Assembly (NCBI GenBank): GCA_029255685.2
Contig: CM055320.2
Coordinates: 15,333,111-15,397,110, forward strand
Source: Silene conica
Lineage: Eukaryota; Streptophyta; Magnoliopsida; Caryophyllales; Caryophyllaceae
Length of the DNA stretch: 64,000 bases
Direction of reading: 5' to 3'
Both the position numbers and the translations under genes were made by a program. This document shows, piece after piece, positions 1 to 10,822 of the stretch (its first letter is position 1; each line of letters opens with the position of its first letter). The notes beneath the pieces were generated by a model, which made no database searches, was not told the DNA's origin, and worked only from the letters and a program-made list of their open reading frames with translations.

Positions 1-990
1 CTATTTCTTAAAAGCGAAAACTCAGATCTACTAGTCGTTCAGATCTATGTTGACGATATTATATTTGGCTCAACTAATAAAAAGTTGTGCAAATACTTCT
101 CTGAGTTGATGACTTCTGTGTTCGAGATGAGTATGATGGGAGAACTAAAGTTCTTCCTTGTACTTCAAATACAACAAACTGAAGAAGGAATCAAGGTTCA
201 TCAACAAAAATACGCCAAGGAGTTACTAAAGAAATTTGGAATGGAAACCTCTCATGCAATGCCTACTCCAATGGTCACAGATAAGAAGTTAACTAAAGAC
301 GAAGATGGTAAGTCTGTAGATGAAACAACTTACAGAGGTATGATTGGCTCACTTCTTTATCTTACAGCAAGTCGTCCAGATATAATGTTTAGTGTCTGTG
401 TTTGTGCGAGGTTCCAATCTGCACCAAAAGAATCACACATGATTGCAGTTAAGAGAATTTTAAGATACCTAATCGGAACCTCAAAATTATATCTATGGTA
501 TCCTATGGACTGTAACTTTAACCTAGTAGGATATTCAGATGCGGATTATGCAGGATGTTCTTTAGACAGAAAAAGTACCTCCGGACTTGCTACCTTTGTA
601 GGCCCTTGTATTATATCTTGGGGATCCAAGAAACAAAATTCTGTCGCTCTCTCAACTGCTGAAGCAGAATATATTGCAGCCGCACTGGTATGTTCTCAAC
701 TTTTATGGTTAAAGCAACAGTTACATGATTATGGTGTTGATGTTGGATGTGTGCCTATATTATGTGATAATACGAGTGCTATAATTATATCTAAAAACCC
801 AACCCAGCACTCGAGGACCAAATATATTGAAATTAGACACCACTTTCTAAGAGACCATGTTGAAAAGAAAAATATAAAATTGGAATTTTGTAGTACGGAA
901 AAACAATGGGCAGATATCTTCACTAAACCATTGGCTAGAGAACGCTTTGATACTTTGCGATTGGAAATTGGTTTAATCGGTGGCACCTAA
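1..990 (+). CDS. Sirevirus-type Ty1/copia pol, 3' part (RT end plus RNase H)
   Basis: The frame is open from base 1, so the gene runs in from outside the window. It encodes the C-terminal part of a copia polyprotein, which reverse-transcribes the element's RNA in cytoplasmic particles. The RT catalytic motif YVDDIIFG lies near residues 16-23. RNase H follows, with SDADYAG, KSTSG, the acidic ALSTAEAEY block and the late HSRTKYIEIRHHFLRD and ADIFTKPL motifs. It stops at a TAA (988-990). The RNase H wording resembles the Sirevirus (Maximus/SIRE) lineage, which agrees with the extra ORF and multiple polypurine tracts downstream. No stop or frameshift is seen in the visible part, so it could belong to a fairly young copy. 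The lineage is assigned from memory of motifs. Confidence 0.92.
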   Translation, partial: LFLKSENSDLLVVQIYVDDIIFGSTNKKLCKYFSELMTSVFEMSMMGELKFFLVLQIQQTEEGIKVHQQKYAKELLKKFGMETSHAMPTPMVTDKKLTKDEDGKSVDETTYRGMIGSLLYLTASRPDIMFSVCVCARFQSAPKESHMIAVKRILRYLIGTSKLYLWYPMDCNFNLVGYSDADYAGCSLDRKSTSGLATFVGPCIISWGSKKQNSVALSTAEAEYIAAALVCSQLLWLKQQLHDYGVDVGCVPILCDNTSAIIISKNPTQHSRTKYIEIRHHFLRDHVEKKNIKLEFCSTEKQWADIFTKPLARERFDTLRLEIGLIGGT

Positions 991-1569
991 TCAAATCTTA
1001 AAAGCAAAAATAACCCAATGATTGACTACGGTTTAGATGAGATTATATGACTGTGTCCGTATACTCCGCTGCATGTGTATGTATGTATTCGATGATAAAT
1101 TTTGTGATCATAATTATGTTATACAATCCATGTATGAATGTGTGCACAACCGATCTCAAAACAATATTACGTCACATATTACAAATTAACCCAAAAACAT
1201 ACATATTACAAATTATACAATAATATACAAATACAACAAAATAAAACTTACCAATATTAACACACATATTTTGTGTGATGGTCTCCATTGCCACGTCCCA
1301 CGTCCCACTGCCCACATAACCCCACTAGCTCCACAACCAATTGCCACGTGCCTACCCTACACCCCTAGCCCTTGACTTTACCTAACCACAATTATTACCC
1401 CAACCAATTACCATTACCTCAAACTTACCTCCCTACATCTCCATTATTACCGTCCTCCACCCCAAAACTCCATAAAATCTCTTAATAACTCAAACCTCCA
1501 AAACCTCCATAAACTCCGATAAAAAAAAAACCACCACTCACCACCATCGTTCCTCACCGTAAAATCAAA
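991..1569 (+). other. Noncoding spacer between pol and the extra ORF
   Basis: There is no substantial ORF here. The stretch is AC-rich near its end (1300-1560) and leads into the ATG at 1570. In Sireviruses, a spacer or splice acceptor before the additional ORF is possible. I see no decisive motif. Confidence 0.5.
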
Positions 1570-3099
1570 ATGCCTCCCTCTCGCGCCACACGGTCTCAAA
1601 ACAAGAAACCCACACCCCCTTCCCCAACTCCATCACCACCGCCATCTCCAACTCCGATAGCTACAGCCGCTCCCACCCCCGACCAGAGCAAACGACGCAA
1701 ACCCAATCGTGTTTCGTCCTCTAATTCTGACGACATGCAAGAACTCGACTCCCAAGTTCCTCGTTCTCTGTTTCCCGAGTACTCTGTCGAAGCCACTCGT
1801 GCGGGTCTTGAGAAGGTTCGCATGACCAAACAAGAAGGTACGTTAATCGATCGTGTTTTACCTTACGCCATTCATGCGGGTCGGTTTTAACCTAAGTCGT
1901 GGGTCAATGGGTCAAAATCTTTGAGATTCTTTAAAGATTTTCTGACATTTCAAGGGTGGGAATACATAAGTGATTTTTCGGGTTTATTATTTCCCATCGA
2001 GTTGGTTCAATTCTTTGCTTCAGTTAAACCGTGTGATGATGGGATAAGGGGTGTCGTGAATGGTAAGGATGTGGTTGTGACTAAGTCGGATATTTGTGAT
2101 ATCTTTAAACTTGATCAAGACGGGTTAGTTCTTGACACCAAAAAGGAATGGAATGTAGTTTCTAAAGATCAGAAATTGGTGATTAAAAAATACTTTGATG
2201 AAGATGCTACTGAGGTCTCTCCTCTGCTTACTGTTTCGTTTAACCCAAAATTGAAGTTCTTCTTAAACTTTTTATGGAATACCGTGTTACCACGACGGGG
2301 TGGTAGGGATAAACTTGCTAGTGTTGAGGCTGTGGTGTTGTTCAGTTGGTTGGAGGGTCAGAAAATCGATTTGGCGTCTCTAATTTGACATAAAATCTAT
2401 CAAGTTTCGAATGTTCTTGTTAAAGAAAAGTTCTGCTCCACCATCGACATTCCATATGGGATGTGGGTATCCGAATTGTTGCTTAAAAAGGGTGTCGTTG
2501 ATGACTCGAGTTTCGGAATTAAACCAAAGGATCGTATGTGTGATCGGTTGTTAAAATTAATGGGGATTTGCTTTGAAGGGGTTGATCTTACGTTTGGTAA
2601 GAATGTAGGTACGGAACCCACTCCGCATCCATCACCATCTTTCGCGGGTCTTGAAGCCAAGATGGACCAAATTCTTGGTTTATGTGAAATAAAGAAAGAG
2701 AAGGATGAGGCAGGGGGTAGTCGTGCAAAGAGGGGTCGTGAGTTTGAGGTTGACGTGAAGGAATGGATGGAGAAAGTTGATAAACAATTGGTTAAAATTG
2801 GCTCGGAAGTTTCTGTTGTGTGCTCGGAGTTGCTAAGTATGAGTGATCGTCTCTCTTTTCTCGCCTCTCAAGGAGGAGCCATGGTTCGTGATCACGGAGT
2901 GTTGAGGGAAGATGCATCTCAAGCACTAGAGGCCGTCAAGGCACTCTCTCTCAAAGTGCTCAACTTCGAGATTGCGCTTAATGCTCAAGGGAGAAACGTG
3001 TCTAGTTGCTTGGATAGGTTGGAGACGCTTGAGTTTCGTAGCCGACCCGATTACGTGAACCCGTATGCCAAGACTCCGGCCTCAAGTTCTCGTTCTTGA
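1570..3099 (+). pseudogene. Sirevirus env-like/additional ORF, broken by two stops
   Basis: One continuous frame of 510 codons is interrupted by TAA at 1888-1890 and TGA at 2386-2388. The N-terminus is a Pro/Ser/Thr-rich tail beginning MPPSRATRSQ. The middle (RFFKDFLTFQGWEYISDFSG, then VNGKDVVVTKSDICDIFKL) resembles the domain annotated in plants as a putative plant transposon protein. The C-terminal third is heptad-like (VDKQLVKIGSEVSVVCSELL and on to LDRLETLEF), so a coiled coil is likely. Position after pol and before the PPTs and 3' LTR matches the env-like ORF of Sireviruses. No signal peptide or convincing membrane segment is visible, so an envelope role is unproven. Confidence is high that it is an element-encoded broken ORF and lower for the env-like label. 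Confidence 0.7.
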
Positions 3100-3586
3100 T
3101 CATCCATATCCGTCTCTGTTTTTCGAATTTACGTTTGGTTTGTTGTTGTTTTGCTCAAAGTCCGGTGGTGGACTTATAAACAATTTAGAAATGTGGCCCA
3201 ATTTCCCTTCCCTGGCCCATTAGGAATCCGAGGCCTTGTCTCTTTTTGCCTCCCTCGGATTTCTTAATCGTAACCGGCCCAATTCTCATTCCTGTTTTGA
3301 TGTGGCCCAACTTACTATTTCTTTTACTTTGGCCCATCTTATTTGCTATCTTTTGCAGGCCCTTATCCTCCCCTAGCCAGGCCCACTTTTCTTAAACTCT
3401 CTTGTTAATAATTCGGCCCATTGGCATAGTATATTCGGATTGGTTGTGTATATTTTGACATTACGTATGTGTTTGTATACTATTTTCTATGTTCATATTT
3501 TTAGACTCGTTTATATGCTTGCTTATGTTTCGTCGTATATTATTCTAGTCGTTTCATGTCTTTGTTCTCATCTTTTCGATGATGTC

Positions 3587-3800
3587 AAGAGGGGGAAATA
3601 TGCGACTTAGATTAGAATTTGCCTAAGCTTGCTCCTTGTCGTAATTCATTGTCTCTTAGGGTCCTTAAAGGATATGGGATAGATAGAAGATAAAAACCCT
3701 AAGTGAATCTTTACTATAATTGACCTTTATTATATTGAGGGGGAACATACACTTAGACACAAAATCTAAGAGAGAATTGTCATCATCAAAAAGGGGGAAT
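3587..3800 (+). promoter_or_regulatory. Three polypurine tracts upstream of the 3' LTR
   Basis: Purine runs with a G5 core occur at 3587-3600 (AAGAGGGGGAAATA), 3737-3745 (GAGGGGGAA) and 3788-3800 (AAAAAGGGGGAAT). The last abuts the LTR start TG at 3802 and should be the functional plus-strand primer. Repeated PPT units are a described hallmark of Sireviruses and support the lineage call. Confidence 0.75.
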
Positions 3801-4058
3801 TTGTTGAACCATATATTCAAATAAATATATAGTATATATGTTTATGTTTTGATAATGACAAGTCTAGCTATTTATATATTATATACTCGTACGTATAATC
3901 GTGTGCTAAGTGTACAGAATATTAGTAACAAGATCTAGTCAATCAAGTGTAAAAGATTCAAGCATATTAGTCAAAGGTTGATAGAAGATCACAAGCGCGC
4001 ATAATGAACTAAAGTTATATTTATCAACTGTAGCTTTAGTACAAGATTGATTCAAGTT

Positions 4059-4228
4059 CAGGAGTTGAGAGGTCTCAGGTTCGATTACCAGCTGGGGCGA
4101 TGACCACTTGGCCACTGCAGCTCCCGAAGGGGGTGGCTTACATGGTCCATGTGGTGGTGCGGGAATGCATGGGCTCGGGGGGATTAAACCCCTCGTCACC
4201 AAAAAAAAAAAAAAAAAAAAAAAAAAAA
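4059..4228 (+). mobile_element. SINE with poly(A) tail inside the LTR
   Basis: About 142 bp are followed by 28 A residues. A tRNA-type B box GGTTCGATTAC is at 4078-4088. Nothing clearly resembling an A box precedes it, so the copy may be 5'-truncated. It is flanked by a perfect 16-bp duplication AAGATTGATTCAAGTT (4043-4058 and 4227-4242). The inverted LTR copy carries the single, uninterrupted target near 6600-6620, so both borders are proven by an empty site in the same window. Confidence 0.88.
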
Positions 4229-4881
4229 GATTGATTCAAGTTATAGCTCGTAGCTATAACTCTATATTATGAAGAAATGATCGGAATATATGTGTTTGGA
4301 TGAAACGTTTGTTTCCAAGTAATATCGTGTGCAATTAATGTTAATTGGTATTCTATTTTAAGTATGGAATTGTTAATCTTAATAAGATTATATAAAATAT
4401 CTTTTGGTTAAAATATGAATAAATAATTTTCTTATGAGATAATTATTTATTACTAAAATAAACTAAGGATTTTTATATGATCTTAATTGTCAAATAATAT
4501 AATCGAAAATATAGTTTGTTACGACTTTGGGAAACGTGTAACATGTCACGATTACCATAATTCGTATAGGATTAAATTAAGTAAATATTGTGTATTTATT
4601 TAATATCCTAAACAAACTAAGATTATATTATGATAATATATTTTATCTTTGACATGGTTTAGGAAGTTGATTTAATAAGGATACTAATTGTTTATTATAT
4701 AAAGATCTTTTCTAAATATGAATTAGGAAATTGATTCCTTATATAATACTTATAGTATATTATTAAATCTTTCCTAAATATATTAAGATTAGATTTAAGG
4801 TAGTATTACTAAAAGACTAGTATTCTAGTTTAAGTAATATTCCTAAATCATCTAGGGTTTGAATTACCTAGATACATATTC

Positions 4882-4891
4882 TATATAAATA
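4882..4891 (+). promoter_or_regulatory. TATA-like box of the Sirevirus LTR promoter
   Basis: TATATAAATA lies in the LTR about 1.08 kb from its start. The same motif occurs reversed in the inverted copy near 5950-5960. Transcription would start a few tens of bases downstream. It was called from the motif and its position only. Confidence 0.45.
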
Positions 4892-5429
4892 GACTACCTA
4901 TGACATATTAGTCCACACGAAACACACACACATATACACGCAAATCAAGAGAGAAACCGCCGATCGTCTACTTCAATATTCGAGCTTTTCATTGTCATAT
5001 TCGATTCAAGATTCAAGTGCTCAAGCATTGATCTTATTCATTCAAGATTGTGACACCAAGAAAACATTGAAGACCTTATCTTATTAACGTAAGATAGAAC
5101 GAGTATTTAGCGGTACTCATTGTAAGACAAATATTTAACGGTATTTGTCGTAGCTAGATATTTAACAGTATCTAGATAGAGTTGTGACTAACATCAAAGT
5201 CGCACGAGTAGGGTTGATAAAATTGTAATCCAGAGTTGGTACTAATTTTATTAATCGAGAATAGTGGACGTAGGTCTCAAAGTGTGAGACTGAACCACTT
5301 CAAAAATATTGTGTCTCTCTTTATTATTTGTTCTACTCAAAGATTATCATACACCCATACACACATAGAAGAAGATTTAAAAAGAAGGCATACTCAATTC
5401 AACCCCCCCTTCTTGAGTATATTACATCA

Positions 5430-5444
5430 ATAGACTCTTCAATA
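5430..5444. other. Filler at the LTR tail-to-tail junction
   Basis: Fifteen bases (ATAGACTCTTCAATA) separate the end of the + LTR from the first base homologous to the inverted LTR. The inverted copy lacks its last ~32 LTR bases here. Such filler plus terminal loss resembles end-joining repair, but the mechanism is inferred. Confidence 0.6.
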
Positions 5445-6856
5445 TTGAGTATGCCTTCTTTTTAAATCTACTTCTATGTGTGTATGGGTGTATGATGATC
5501 TTTGAGTAGAACAAATAATAAAGAGAGACACAATATTTTTGAAGTGGTTCAGTCTCACACTTTGAGACCTACGTCCACTATTCTCGATTAATAAAATTAG
5601 TACCAACTCTGGATTACAATTTTATCAACCCTACTCGTGCGACTTTGATGTTAGTCACAACTCTATCTAGATACTGTTAAATATCTAGCTACGACAAATA
5701 CCGTTAAATATTTGTCTTACAATGAGTACCGCTAAATACTCGTTCTATCTTACGTTAATAAGATAAGGTCTTCAATGTTTTCTTGGTGTCACAATCTTGA
5801 ATGAATAAGATCAATGCTTGAGCACTTGAATCTTGAATCGAATATGACAATGAAAAGCTCGAATATTGAAGTAGACGATCGGCGGTTTCTCTCTTGATTT
5901 GCGTGTATATGTGTGTGTGTTTCGTGTGGACTAATATGTCATAGGTAGTCTATTTATATAGAATATGTATCTAGGTAATTCAAACCCTAGATAATTTAGG
6001 AATATTACTTAAACTAGAATACTAGTCTTTTAGTAATACTACCTTAAATCTAATCTTAATATATTTAGGAAAGATTTAATAATATACTATAAGTATTATA
6101 TAAGGAATCAATTTCCTAATTCATATTTAGAAAAGATCTTTATATAATAAACAATTAGTATCCTTATTAAATCAACTTCCTAAACCATGTCAAAGATAAA
6201 ATATATTATCATAATATAATCTTATTTTGTTTAGGATATTAAAGAAATACACAATATTTACTTAATTTAATCCTATACGAATTATGGTAATCGTGACATG
6301 TTACACGTTTCCCAAAGTCGTAACAAACTATATTTTCGATTATATTATTTGACAATTAAGATCATATAAAAATACTTAGTTTATTTTAGTAATAAATAAT
6401 TATCTCATAAGAAAATTATTTATTCCTATTTTAACCAAAAGATATTTTATATAATCTTATTAAGATTAACAATTCCATACTTAAAATAGAATACCAATTA
6501 ACATTAATTGCACACGATATTACTTGGAAACAAACGTTTCATCCAAACACATATATTCCGATCATTTCTTCATAATATAGAGTTATAGCTACGAGCTATA
6601 ACTTGAATCAATCTTGTACTAAAGCTATAGTTGATAAATATAACTTTAGTTCATTATGCGCGCTTGTGATCTTCTATCAACCTTTGACTAATATGCTTGA
6701 ATCTTTTACACTTGATTGACTAGATCTTGTTACTAATATTCTGTACACTTAGCACACGATTATACGTACGAGTATATAATATATAAATAGCTAGACTTGT
6801 CATTATCAAAACATAAACATATATACTATATATTTATTTGAATATATGGTTCAACA
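5445..6856 (-). repeat. Inverted Sirevirus LTR (-), 3' end truncated
   Basis: This is a near-identical reverse complement of 3802-5397, differing by scattered substitutions (for example in the AAGATCATC/AAGATTATC segment). Arm lengths are 1596 and 1412 bp, and the 184-bp difference equals the SINE plus one target duplication. The LTR start (TGTTGAACC read on -) ends at 6856 and directly abuts the coding sequence of the neighbouring copia RT. No internal Sirevirus sequence follows it on the - strand; the opposing LTR does instead. Confidence 0.88.
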
Positions 6857-9449
6857 CCAAGGAAATATGACGGGAAGCCGAGATCTTTTAAGGAGAAACG
6901 GGTGGCAAAGGATGAGAAAAATTCCGTGAGGGAGGGGGATGAGGGTCCGACAACAATAATGTCATCGACATAAACGAGAAGGTATATTTGGGTACAATTT
7001 TTGTGATAGAGGAAAAGAGAAGGGTCGGATAAAGACTGTGTGAAACCAAAAGAAAGTAGATAGGAAGTGAGTTCATTATACCAGGCTTTAGGGGCTTGCT
7101 TAAGACCATGGATAGGTTTTGATAATTTACACACATAAGAGGGATATTTAGTATTTTGAAATCCAGGTGGTTGAGACATAAAAACAGTTTCAGTTAACGT
7201 ACCTTGGAGAAAGGCATTGTTGATGTCGAGTTGCTTGATGGACCAGCCGCGAGAAAGTGCTAGAGATAGAATGAGTCGAACTGTGACCGGTTTAACTACT
7301 GGACTAAAGGTTTCGGAGTAGTCTACACCGGGTCGTTGATGAAATCCTTTAGCTACTAAACGGGCTTTGTACTTTTGAATTGAGTTGTCAGGGTTGTATT
7401 TTATGCGAAAGACCCATTTGCAACCAACAATGTTTTGAGAGGAGTCAGGAGGGACAAAAGACCATGTACCATTTTTGAGGAGGGCAGAGAATTCAGCTTC
7501 CATGGCATCTCGCCATTTTGGGAGAGCAAGGGCTTGCTTGAGTGTAACAGGGGGGAATTGGGTGTTAGGGAGACTAGTTTAGCGTACTTGGGATTGGGGC
7601 AGCGGATGTTATTTTGGAGACGGGTAGTGGGACCTAGAGAGGGCGCTGGTTGAGGGGTGGGAACAGGGGAAGGTACTGAAACAGCAGAGGTTGCTGGAAC
7701 AGTGACAGAGGGCACGGTAGTCTGGGCAGGGGCTGGAACAGGTTGCTGGGAAGTTCCTGTTTCAGTGGTAGAGGACGAGGGAGAGGGGGATGTTGAGGTG
7801 TTGAGGGAGGAGCTGGTTGGGGAGCAGTGTGGTGTCCGTGTGGGGGTGGAGGTGGCATAGTAGGTTCGGTGTGGGGGGTTTGAAGGAGGGTAATGGCAAG
7901 GGTACACCATTCATCAGGTGTATAAGTGGTTGTCGAGGTCGATGACGAAGCGAGTTCAGGGTACGGGAATTTTTGGTCAATAAATTGAACGTGTCGGGAA
8001 GTATAGAGGCGGTGATTGGTGATGTCAAGGCAGTGATACGCACTTTGTGTGGAGGAGTATCCCACAAAGATGCATGGGACGGATTTTGGGTCTAATTTAG
8101 GTTTGGTGTAGGGGCGTAACCAAGGGTAATAGAGACACCCAAAGTTACGAAGTTTGAGATAATTGGGACGAGTTTGAAACAGTTTGGTGTATGGAGCCAT
8201 ATTTTGTAAGACAGGGGTGAGCATTCGATTGATAAGGTACACAACGGTAACGAAGGCATAGGACCAGTATGTAAGGGGAAGGGAGGCATGGGTGAGAAGG
8301 GAGAGACCAGTTTCGACAATGTGTCGGTGACGTCTCTCGGCTATGCCATTATGTTCCGGGGTATGGGGAGGGGAGGTGAGATGAGTGATACCATCAGAGG
8401 TGATGGAGGGGGTAAGTTTGAGGTATTCACCCCCATTATCAGAAAAGAGTTGTTTTATGGGTCGATTGAAGTACTTTTCGACTAAGGCGCGGAAACGATT
8501 GAATGTAGCAGCGGTATCAGATTTATGTTTAAGGGGGTAAATCCAATTGTAACGAGTAAAATGGTCGACAAACACAACATAGTATTTAAAATTATCAATA
8601 GAATGAAGGGGGGAGGTCCAAACATCAGAAAAGATAAGGTCGAGAGGCATGTGAGAGCGAAGAGATGAATCAGAAAACATGAGTTTATGACTCTTATTAA
8701 TTGAGCATGAATTACAATGCGAAGCAGAATTGTCCCGAAAATTTAAACCAAGCGAACTAGTAATAGAATGCAAAATAAGAGAAGACGGATGACCAAGTTT
8801 GTGATGCCAAGATGAGAGGGTGGAATTATGAGATAGGAGAGCCGTGGGTTTTGCAGTAGGACGCCATTCATAGAGTCCGGAATTAAGATGACCCCGGAGT
8901 AGCACTTTGCCCGTCAGCCGGTCCTGCAAGATACACGAATCAGACGTAAAATTAGCAATAGCATTATTATCGGTACAAAATTTTGAAATTGAAATAATGT
9001 TTTTGGAGATGGATGGAGTATGAAGAACATCCAAAAAAATTATAACAGTAAAGGGAAGTGAAATAGAAAAGGAACCAATATTAGTGATGAGTAAGGGTGA
9101 CCCGTCGCCTATCAAGAGATCGTCATTCCCGTCATATGGGGCATGGAGGGCTAGGTTTTGTAGGTCATGGGTGATATGGTGGGTTGCCCCACTGTCAAAG
9201 ACCCAGTTTTCAGGGGTAGTTTGGGTTAAAGAGGTTGTATGGGCGCGAGGTTGAGTGCGATTGGCGTGGGAAGGAGCAGGCCGAGATGGGAATGTTATTG
9301 TGGCATGTTTGGCACAGAAATCTGGGCAAAGTTGTAGATAATGGCCAGTGGTATGACACCACTGGCATTTACCTTTAAAGGGGTTGTTGGGATTGGGTGT
9401 TTGAGGGGGTTGATTTGGTGTAGGAAGGAGAGCAGGGGCTGTGTTGCGG
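6857..9449 (-). pseudogene. Ale/Retrofit-like copia pol: CCHC, protease, integrase, partial RT
   Basis: Read on -, the frame begins after a poly-C tract. It shows a zinc knuckle CQWCHTTGHYLQLCP (~9310-9370), protease core WVFDSGATHH (~9180-9208), the GAG-pre-integrase HHKLGHPS, an integrase core with DVWTSP, FVDHF, FSDNGGEY and ERRHRHIVETG, then a Pro/Thr-rich linker. RT (GCKWVFRIKYNPDNSI, KLSKPIHGLKQAPKAWY, YVDDIIVVG) follows and ends at FPSYFLG where the inverted LTR starts. The frame shifts within 7650-7900 and again at a C run near 7550, so no intact polyprotein is possible. The rest of RT, RNase H and the 3' LTR are not in the window. The lineage is judged from gag/RT wording and the short LTR. 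Confidence 0.9.
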
Positions 9450-10197
9450 GGGGGGGGGGGGGGGAGGGGGGGTATTTCTGACGGTTGTAGGCATTGGTGT
9501 AGGCAGCGAGTGCCGTGGCAGGGAGAGGGGAGGCAGGGGTGGGGTTATGGTCGTGAGATAGGTCGAATTGGAGGATTCGTTCGTGGAGGGCATCGAAGGT
9601 AATAAGGGTATCCCGATGTTTGATAGCGTCAATAAGAGAGCGGTATTTTTCCTTGTCGAGACCATTGAGTACTTTAGCGATAATGTCTTCATCATCCATG
9701 GGTTTTCCCATGTGAGCTAATTCATCAATGCAAGAACGAAGCGCTTGCATATATTCGGTGGCGGTATAGGTGCCTTTTGAGATAGATTGGAGACGGTCCT
9801 TGATTTGAAGGATGTGTCCCCGAGAGGAACTTGCATATGTGGACTTGAGACGGGTCCAAATTTCGTGAGTTGTTTTGGCATTGAGGAGGAGAGGAGTGAT
9901 GCTCGAGTGAATAGTTCCACGCAAGGCACCACTTAGGAGACGATCTTGGCGAAGCCAAGTTGCATGAGCGGGGTTGGGTTTAGAGACATTTGAGGCGTCT
10001 TTGATGTTGGAGGGAGGACAAGGATGAGAGTTGTCAAGGTACTTGGCTAGATCGTAACCAAAGAGCAAGTCTTCAATTTGACGAGACCAAGCCCGGTAAG
10101 TAGTAGGAGTGAGTTGTGTGACATTGGTGAGGCTAATTGCCACAAAGGGAACGGACGGTTCGCCCGAATTTGGAAGGATTGAGGCGTGGCCAGCCAT
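9450..10197 (-). pseudogene. Copia gag (UBN2-type), frameshifted from pol
   Basis: It encodes the capsid-like Gag that packages element RNA. The likely start is the Met of MAGHASILPNSG at 10197; the frame is open upstream, but PBS and leader lie there. Recognisable Gag stretches are LTPTTYRAWSRQIEDLLFGYDLAKYLD, HATWLRQDRLLSGALRGTIHSSI, HEIWTRLKSTYAS and DEDIIAKVLNGL. Near 9449-9470 a long C homopolymer (G on +) changes the frame relative to the zinc knuckle and protease, which are otherwise read continuously. The indel may be a real mutation or an assembly error in the homopolymer. Confidence 0.87.
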
Positions 10198-10247
10198 TGA
10201 AGAAGAAAAAAAAAATTTTGAAGGTTGTTTTGCCAGGAACATTTTAT

Positions 10248-10259
10248 GCTCTTATACCA
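10248..10259 (-). promoter_or_regulatory. Primer binding site of the Ale-like copia
   Basis: Read on -, TGGTATAAGAGC immediately follows the LTR end. It differs by one base from the initiator-Met tRNA complement TGGTATCAGAGC usual for plant copia elements. Confidence 0.8.
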
Positions 10260-10549
10260 TGAAAGATTTGATACTGGTTAAGATAATTGTATTGAAGGCT
10301 AAGCAAGGTTTAAATACAAGAGTTACAACTAGGTTAAACTACAAACTAGGAAAATACAATAACTAAAAGATATCACTACCTAATTACAAGATATGTATAG
10401 CTAGAAGATATTCTAAAATATACAAGGAGATAATTCTAATATTGACTAGAATTATATGTTATCCTTAATATTGCTTTTATAAATTAGATACCACTGGTGT
10501 TACAGTCTATTAATTGCATTTTTGTAAGATTTTATTATACCCCGTAACA
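10260..10549 (-). repeat. 5' LTR of the Ale-like copia (290 bp)
   Basis: Read on -, it starts TGTTACGGGG and ends ...CTTTCA, next to the PBS. The short LTR suits the Ale/Retrofit lineage. The base run outside it is ATTAG (10550-10554). The matching duplication at the other end cannot be checked because that end is missing. Confidence 0.82.
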
Positions 10550-10822
10550 ATTAGTTGATATGTACGTGTCTTAATAGTAAAAAGGATTAGTATCATTCCA
10601 CATATACCTGCTACCTAACTCCTTCTCAGTTGTTGACAAATACGGAGTATGATATATTCGTCTTAAATAAAAAGTTATTATAAGAAGTATAGATTTCACA
10701 TGATGTATGAAAGATATATTTAGAGATTTTATTTTTATTGGGTATTTCATTCAACTTCACTCTATCATTTTACTTTTTATACACTATTCATAAATGAACA
10801 TTCAGTTGCAATTTTATCTCAA
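10550..10822. other. Short AT-rich intergenic stretch
   Basis: No ORF, RNA gene or clear repeat border is seen between the copia LTR and the first Helitron-like end. Confidence 0.5.

Larger units (their letters stand above)
3802..5429 (+). repeat. Sirevirus LTR (+), carrying a SINE
   Basis: It starts TGTTGAACC directly after the PPT and ends ...TTACATCA before filler sequence. Removing the SINE and one target duplication leaves about 1.44 kb. A TATA-like TATATAAATA lies at 4882-4891. A C-rich stretch (ACCCCCCCTT) lies near the 3' end. Because pol and the extra ORF lie to its left on +, this is the element's 3' LTR. Bases 3802-5397 are repeated in inverted orientation at 5445-6856. Confidence 0.88.

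Noticed and set aside
4071..4100. Possible tRNA gene suggested by GGTTCGATTAC
   Set aside because: Only the B box is present, no cloverleaf; it is the tRNA-like head of a SINE.
3939..4202. Minus-strand ORF over the SINE
   Set aside because: It spans LTR and SINE and is broken in the inverted LTR; accidental.
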